From: Amanita rubescens
Taxonomy: Eukaryota > Basidiomycota > Agaricomycetes > Agaricales > Amanitaceae
Assembly: GCA_015039365.1 (NCBI GenBank)
Contig: WION01000114.1
Location: 87,187-151,186, forward strand
DNA: 64,000 bases
Direction: 5' to 3'
Below, in pieces: positions 58,403-64,000 of this stretch. The position numbers and the translations under genes were made by a program. The stretch's first letter is position 1; each line of letters starts with the position of its first letter. Below the pieces are notes generated by a model, which made no database searches, had not been told where the DNA came from, and saw only the letters and a list, made by a program, of their open reading frames with translations.

Positions 58403-59240
58403 CCAGTTGACTCACATCACCATAATCATTCACCCAACTATCCAAATTCTCCTCATTTTAACCCTTCCCCTTCCCGATCTTTTCGTCATCATGCATGTTC
58501 AAACTGTTGAAATTTGTTCAAATTGGATTTGGCATTGGTGCAGTTATTGCAGGTGGTATCTGGAAGGAGGCAGGGTGTCGCTCAATTTAGACGAGATTAT
58601 GAGATTCCGACAACGAGTGATTGAACTTATTCCATGATGTAGATCGTCTACATTCTTCCAGCCAGCACATGAGCCATGTGAAAGATGATATCCAAATCAG
58701 GCAGGTCCTGAAATCACTGCCCCGCTCGGACGTTGTTCAAATGCCTTTCTGATTGCTGCTAGGCTGCTTAATGACATTGGACCTCTTACTTACTGTGCCT
58801 AAGCATCTGAGTGAGTGAAATGTGTATGGGAATTGATCAAAATGGCAGTTATTTCACATTAAAGTCTGAATCAAGTGAAATTAGATAAGATAAAGATTGT
58901 AATTATACATTTTAAGGCTTCAGATCTGCTAACAAATGCAGATAAGATAGAAATTGACATAATCATGCCCTATGTGTCTATATATGAAAAAAGAGCTTTC
59001 TAATGAGCCCCATATCAAACACCTTCCTTTTATGGGCATTAGTGTCTTATTACTATATATGGTATGTGTGGGTGGTGAGAAAATACTTATAAGTATTACT
59101 AAATCATCCCTTTTTGGGGGCTGACATAATGCCGGTAGGCCAATTTTGGAGACTTGAGCCATTTATTAGTGGTGTAAGGTGCATTGAGCCCAGCATTAAA
59201 TGGCTCAAGTTGTGGGAGATACAGGTGGGCACGACTGCAG
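58403..59240. repeat. Right long inverted repeat of the KDZ element
   Basis: Mate of 47444-48471: both contain the blocks ttgagccatttaatgctggg, cactaataaatggctcaag, gccggcattatgtcagcccc, aataagttcaatc and cacccaactatccaaattc in inverted order. Confidence 0.88.
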
Positions 59241-59426
59241 TTGCGGTCGGGGTCATACAAAATTGGTCTATCTCCACGACTGGTTATGACCGGTCGTGAC
59301 CGGTCGTAACCAATCATTTCAGGGTCCAGATGACTTTGATACATCCACCCCACCAAATGCCTGTAACCCTTAGAATATAGTGTAATAACCCTTAGAATAA
59401 TTGTAATAACCCTATCATTGGGACAT

Positions 59427-59760
59427 AAAAATACTCTGCCCATCCCAATGGTGTGATGGGCGGAGTATTTTAGTATTCTTTTGAAGATTGGGACAGTGAC
59501 ATATTGGGATAATCCACAATAAAGGTGGAAAAATACTCCGCCAATCACACCATTGGGATGGGCAGAGTATTTTCCCATTTTTTGAATATTGGGATGGTGA
59601 CATATCAGGATAATCTACAATAAAAATAGAAAAATACTCCGCCCATCACACCATTGGGATGGGTGGAGTATTTTCCTATTTTTTTGAATATTGGGATGGT
59701 GACATATCAGGATAATCTACAATAAAAGTAGAAAATACTCCGCTGATCACAGCATCAGGA
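59427..59760. repeat. Tandem array, about 102-bp unit, three units plus a partial
   Basis: Units begin aaaaatactc(t/c)gcc at about 59427, 59529, 59630 and (partial) 59732, each containing a small inverted pair gggcggagtatttt / aaaatactccgccc. Only at the right end of the KDZ element. Confidence 0.9.
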
Positions 59761-59994
59761 TTAGCAGAAGTGACACATCATAACCAGTCATGACCGGTCA
59801 TGACCGGTTGCACATAACCGGTCGTAACCAGTCACGACCGCTAACCCCCAGCTCATGACCGAATATGACCGGTCATGTTGGTCGCAGTCGCAGTCGTGGC
59901 AAATTAAAGAAATTCTGCGACCGGTTCAGTCACGGTCATGGCCATTAGGGCTGCATGACTTAACTTAACCGAACTTGGAAAGACTATCAGTAAC

Positions 59995-62080
59995 CATGGA
60001 CTCAAGTTCTTGATGAAGACAGGTTGTCCGCATTACTATTTACCCTCCCCTTGGACGGTTTCGCGTTGAAACGATCAGAAGAAGGCCGATGCGGAAGTGC
60101 GTTCGGCCGAAGGGGCTTCGGAGGTCAGTCCTGGGGGTGCCTCGGAGGCAGAGAGGGTGCCGAAGGCGAAGGTGAACGAGTGGAAGGTGTCCGAAGCACC
60201 GAGGAACGAAGGGAACGAAAGGAATCGAACTCGGAGCAGTAATGGGGTGATAATTCGCTAACTACAACTACATACACAATGGTATATATACTACGGAGGC
60301 ACGAGGTGACCATGTGACAATTCCTGCACCGAGTCCGAGGCCTGTGCATGCGTCCGAACTCAAACGATCATCCTCCGGGGTCGAGTATAGGCTCGGAGTG
60401 CTTCGGGGAGCTTCGGAAGGTTTCGGAGATCGGTTCCAACGTAGCCGGAATCGGCTCGTTACAGCGTGATGTCCGTTTAATCTTTGCTCAAACTTGACAG
60501 TGCATAGCTGCAATGTTACAGGTCAGTTTTAGTCTCCTTCGACAACATGTAGCTGACTTATCTCCTGCTGCTGAAGAAGTTTGAAGGTCGATTGAGTTTC
60601 GCAACTGATGCCTGGATGTCACCGAATCATCACGCTTATGTTGCCATCACTGTACATCTTGTACATAACGGGAAACCACTCTCAATGGTACTAGACATTG
60701 TCCAAGTACCCGTTTCACACACTGGTTTAAACCTAGCTCGAGTATTTGCTCGCGTTCTGAATGAATTCGGTATCTCAGATAAAGTCAGTTCTATCCCAGG
60801 ATTGAACATCAAATACTCATCTCTTGGTCTCTAGATCCTCTCAATAACATGCGATAATGCAACCAACAACGATGTTATGATCACCAAGCTTCAATGCCAA
60901 TTGCCTGATTACTCGGCCGTTAATCGTTCACGATGCTTTCTGCACGTGGTTAATTTGATTGCCAAATCCATAGTAAAGCAATTTGACAAGCCACAGCCCA
61001 CTACAATTGTTCAAGAAACAGATGAGACAGAGGATGACAATGATGGACTCAACAGCGAAGATGAAGAGACAGCAGTTGATGAAGACGATGATTCTGATGG
61101 TGAATCCGAAGTAGATGCTGGCTTGGGAAATCCCAAGAATGACTGGGTTGACAAGTGCACATTTCTCAGCAGGGAGGAGCGGGAAACCTTGAAGAAATTG
61201 TTGGCGCCTGTCCAATAAATTCTGGTGAAGGTGAGCCTGCCTGGTACTCGCAGCAGGAACAGCATCAAGTACTTACTGTTGGTCCATCTCTTCCAGCTCC
61301 GCAAGCTGGCCTACAGGATCATCAACTCCACAACGAAGCTTGGCCCCACATGGAAGCAACTTTGCATTGCTGACTGTGGGCTTGATTACCGCTTGATGCC
61401 ACATGATGTTGCTATGCGCTGGAATTCAACATTTGATTTGTTGCATTTTGCACTAAAATATCGTGAGGCAATAGATAAAATGACATCTAACCGAAAAAAA
61501 TGACTTACGGAAATACGAGATGGATTCAAACAAGTGGGACTTGGCCAAGGAGCTCCACAACATGCTTGGGGTGTGTTTGGCTGGTCTGTGCACTGCTGCT
61601 TATCTAATTCACCTTTCTAACTCCTCCGACGCTCACCTTGCTCACTGCGTCCATGCATATTCCGTCAATCCCATGGTTCAAACACTACCTTGACAGCGAT
61701 GTAGAAGATGTCAAGGATGCAATATCATGGTGGTATGAGCGATGCAGCTCATATCCTCGCCTTTCTTGCATGGCTCTCGATTACTTGGCAATTCCAGGTA
61801 TGTTTCAAGTTGTTTCTTAATAAATTTCATTACTAACTTCGCCGGATTCACAGCTACATCAATCGAGGTAGAACGGCTGTTCAGCCGCGGCTGCCTTGTC
61901 ATTTCGCACGTGCGCAGTCGTCTGAGCACCCAAAGCTCCCGAGCATTGATATGCTTGGGTGTCTGGAGCCGCCTCGGCCTTATCAAAAGTTCAGATATAA
62001 AAACTGTTTCCAACATGCAGGAGGTTGAGGGAGATGAGCATGTAGAGATGGAAGACGGGTGGGATACCATAGTATTATAG
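59995..62080 (+). pseudogene. hAT transposase catalytic and dimerisation part, decayed
   Basis: Resumes after the KDZ element: HGLKFLMKTGCPHYYLPSP and TVSR, then a solo LTR (60067-60463), then DVRLIFAQT, TGA (60495-60497), QCIAAMLQ, intron, KFEGRLSFATDAWMSPNHHA, NGKPLSMVLDIVQVPVSHTG, intron, ILSITCDNATNNDVMI, RCFLHVVNLIAKSIVKQFD, acidic linker, ETLKKLLAPVQ then TAA, intron, LRKLAYRIINSTTKLGPTWK, DVAMRWNSTFDLLHFALKYR. A large loss follows (about 61560-61700 not matching), then the hAT dimerisation region YPRLSCMALDYLAIP, intron, ATSIEVERLFSRGCLVISHV and SRALICLGVW, stop at 62078-62080. Clearly inactive. Confidence 0.9.
60067..60463. mobile_element. Solo LTR, 397 bp, in a hAT exon
   Basis: Starts TGAAACGATC and ends CTCGTTACA (TG...CA), flanked by GCGT (60063-60066 and 60464-60467). 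Removing it and one GCGT joins the hAT codons for SR and DV in frame. Rich in cttcgg/ccgaag words; TATA-like tatatatac near 60282. Unrelated to the gypsy LTR at 36.5 kb. Confidence 0.85.
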
Positions 62081-62355
62081 AGTCAAGTGATAGTACTACT
62101 GATAATCGCAATGCCTCACACTATGTATATATGTATTACCCATACCCATACCTGTAGGCAATGGCACAGATACAGGTAATCTGTACAGATTGCAGGTAAG
62201 TACCCTTGACAGGACAGATACAGATACTGGTCAGGGGTATCTGTAATCTGTGACTATCTGTGCTAAAAGCACAGAGATCACCCTAACTGCTAACTCTCTT
62301 CAGATTTCCTAGCTTTGTTAGTAGGGTGCCTATCTATGCGTTTTGACGCTCAGAT
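62081..62355. other. hAT 3' flank with short subterminal-type repeats
   Basis: Repeated acagatacaggtaatctgtac and tacccatacccata words in both orientations between the hAT stop and the second MITE; probably the hAT terminal region. Confidence 0.5.
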
Positions 62356-63370
62356 TAGTGTTTCTATTTCCAGTCCTGCAGGACGGAAAAGACCGGAACC
62401 GGACCGGACCAGGACCGATTTGGACCAGACTGCGGTCTCAGGTCTTGGCAGGTCCAAGGGCAGTCCGGTTCCGGTCTTTTTAAAATTTTAAAATCAAAAA
62501 AACTGCAAAAGACCGGTCCAGACCGGTCTAGACCACTCATAGTAAAGGGTGACCAATACAGTTGTATTCTACCATATTTTAGCTTTTTTTTGAGCACTCA
62601 AACGTCCAAAACGGTTGAGATCTGAGCTTACAATGGTAACATTTGTTTGAAGCTATATATAATTTGTGAATATTGTTGTTGCAACACTCCAAGTAAGAAA
62701 TTCTGAACATGGTTAATCCAACTATGTTCTAGTACATCCAAGTTATTTTTTGACCCATCAGCTATAGGAAATGGCTAATATTTGAGGTAGTATGATCTTG
62801 GCACTCTCTTTGGCACTCTCTTTGGCTATGTTTGGCAGTCTCCTAGTATTGTCAAAAATGGTTCATGTGGCTTCCCTAGAGTGCAGGTGGGTGTGAGAGG
62901 GAGTGTGAGAGGGTGCAGTTGGTCCAATGGAGTATAGTTTATCAGTGGGAGGGTGAGGGTCAGCAACAATGGGTTTCATTCTCTCTTTGGTGATCTCTTT
63001 GATGATCTCTTTGGCAATGTTTGACACTCTCCTGACTTACCTGGAGTGCAGTTGGATGTGATAGGATATGAGAGGGTGAGGGTTAGCAACACTAGTACTG
63101 GGTTTCACATGTGATGGCATGGCTTATACTATTATATTGATATTTATGTTGTCTTTTGTAGTTTTAGATCAATTTCAACATTGCAATTAATTGTATGGGA
63201 GCCATAGGGACATGGAAAACAATGTAAGGACTGGTCTAGACCAGTCCTAACCGGTCTTAAGTGGTCCGGTTCCGGTCTTTTTGATATCAGGGACACCCTG
63301 GGACCGGTCCGGTCTCGGTCTTTCCTAAAAAGGCAATAAAGACCGGACCAGACCGGACTTTAAAACACTA
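62356..63370. mobile_element. Non-autonomous element (MITE-like), copy 2, with 8-bp TSD
   Basis: Starts TAGTGTTTCTATTTCC and ends TTTAAAACACTA, inverted relative to copy 1 and closely similar throughout. Perfect 8-bp duplication GCTCAGAT at 62348-62355 and 63371-63378. 1015 bp, no coding. Confidence 0.95.
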
Positions 63371-63378
63371 GCTCAGAT

Positions 63379-64000
63379 GTCTTTTAAGGAAAAGGGTCGT
63401 TCACGAGAGGGAAGGGTATAGTTTTCACTTGAGTGAGCCTTTGAGTTAAAAATGGATGGGTGAAGCCCCCAGGAGGGACTCCCGGCCCAAAACACTGGGG
63501 TCGGCAAGGTGAGCTGTGAGGGCGGGTGGGCACCGAGCAGGTCAGCCTTTCAACATTTCAAAAGCACGTCGGACTAAGAAGGGAGGAAGATGTCTGAAGG
63601 GTGGCTTATCTTCCTTAGTTTGGACCTGAGAGAGGGAGTGGGGTGGGGCATGAAAAGATCTGGAAGCTGCTGTAACGCAACCAAGGAGCTCTAATGGCGC
63701 ATCACGAGAGCGAGCTGGAGTCGGTCATGTCGGGTCTCACTGTCTTGATGTGGCAGGAAAGAGAAGGGAGACCGTGGCACAGCCACTTCACTACCTCACA
63801 CTTAGACTACATTCTACACCATGCCTCATCCCTTGGCTAGCTTAGAATTACCATATATGGCCTGGGTGACCTGAGCCTGGCTGTAGCTGCACAAGTGCAT
63901 GCATGACAGAAGCATTGTTTTCTTGTTGAAGCTGTTGAGCTGAGGGATAGCTTCTCAAAGATCTACCAGCTGCACATCTTCCAGCATTGTCAGTTTTCCA
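63379..64000. other. Unassigned sequence at the right edge
   Basis: GC-richer with runs such as gaagcccccaggagggactc. No gene, repeat or RNA recognised; it may be part of a transposon extending past the window. Confidence 0.4.

Larger units (their letters stand above)
47386..59986 (-). mobile_element. KDZ-superfamily DNA transposon, 12.6 kb, with two genes
   Basis: Terminal inverted repeats TAGTCTTTCTAAGTT (left) and its reverse complement with one difference (right, AACTTGGAAAGACTA). Flanking 8-bp duplication TCAGTGAC (47378-47385) versus TCAGTAAC (59987-59994), one mismatch. Next to the ends lie ACGACCGGTC-type subterminal repeats (47400-47460; 59270-59320; 59775-59940), then long inverted repeats of about 0.8-1 kb, then the cargo gene and the transposase, both on the minus strand. 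Its site is inside a hAT transposase exon. KDZ elements (Kyakuja, Dileera, Zisupton) make 8-bp duplications, in agreement. Confidence 0.93.

Noticed and set aside
47386..59986. A TET/JBP dioxygenase gene, often found beside KDZ transposons in mushrooms
   Set aside because: No HxD plus distal H and R pattern of that fold was seen in the cargo gene or elsewhere in the element.
35331..62340. Shared TAGGCA at the presumed hAT ends (35332 and the complement near 62334)
   Set aside because: Only six bases agree and the flanking 8-mers do not match, so the hAT ends remain undefined.
1..64000. tRNA, rRNA or other structured RNA genes
   Set aside because: No cloverleaf A/B-box pair or rRNA core sequence was noticed; a covariance-model scan would be decisive.

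Overview
The window is nuclear DNA of a basidiomycete fungus, most likely an Agaricomycete. Evidence: genes are dense and broken by many 45-60 nt GT-AG (occasionally GC-AG) introns; the housekeeping proteins are typical fungal ones (eIF5A, IMP dehydrogenase, DEF1-type CUE protein, TAF8-like, VHS-GAT adaptor, PAK kinase); and the right half carries a KDZ-superfamily transposase, a chromodomain Ty3/gypsy element and hAT relics, a mixture characteristic of mushroom genomes. I saw no CRISPR, operon, rRNA or tRNA. Exon limits come from reading splice sites and family motifs by eye.

Left half (1-31.8 kb), ordinary gene space: the 3' part of eIF5A (+), a WrbA-type quinone reductase (+), a frameshifted GMC oxidoreductase (+), a TAF8-like TFIID subunit (-), a badly frameshifted SRAP/HMCES-like gene (+), IMP dehydrogenase (-), DEF1-like (-), a small secreted/GPI-like cysteine-rich protein (-), a SAP-like membrane protein (+), a VHS-GAT trafficking adaptor (+), a long-chain acyl-CoA synthetase (-), a mosaic pseudogene stitched from pieces of the neighbouring VHS-GAT and PAK genes (23.9-25.7 kb), a mitochondrial-type asparaginyl-tRNA synthetase (-) and a PAK/STE20 kinase (+).

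Right half (33.4-63.4 kb), nested transposons. A hAT transposase gene is exploded over about 26 kb (pieces at 35.6, 46.9-47.4, 60.0-60.07 and 60.46-62.08 kb). Inserted in it are: (i) a 10.25-kb chromodomain Ty3/gypsy element (36489-46741, 451-bp LTRs, TSD GACTC), possibly sitting in an older LTR; (ii) inside that element's third ORF, a 2101-bp almost perfect palindrome (43385-45485) with an 8-bp TSD; (iii) a 12.6-kb KDZ transposon (47386-59986, 8-bp TSD with one mismatch) carrying about 0.8-1 kb internal inverted repeats, a KDZ transposase and a second gene of unknown function; (iv) inside that second gene a 1088-bp non-autonomous element with a perfect 8-bp TSD; (v) a 397-bp solo LTR (60067-60463). 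Another copy of element (iv) lies at 62356-63370, and an older relative of the palindrome at about 33.4-35.3 kb.

The most notable observations are the kilobase palindrome that splits an ORF exactly in frame, the KDZ element with its uncharacterised partner gene, the recurring Arg(CGA)-to-TGA pattern of nonsense codons in three unrelated transposons, an unusual translation layout in the gypsy element (a Gag extension with no start codon, a slippery stop at gag-pol, overlapping ORFs downstream), and the mosaic pseudogene.
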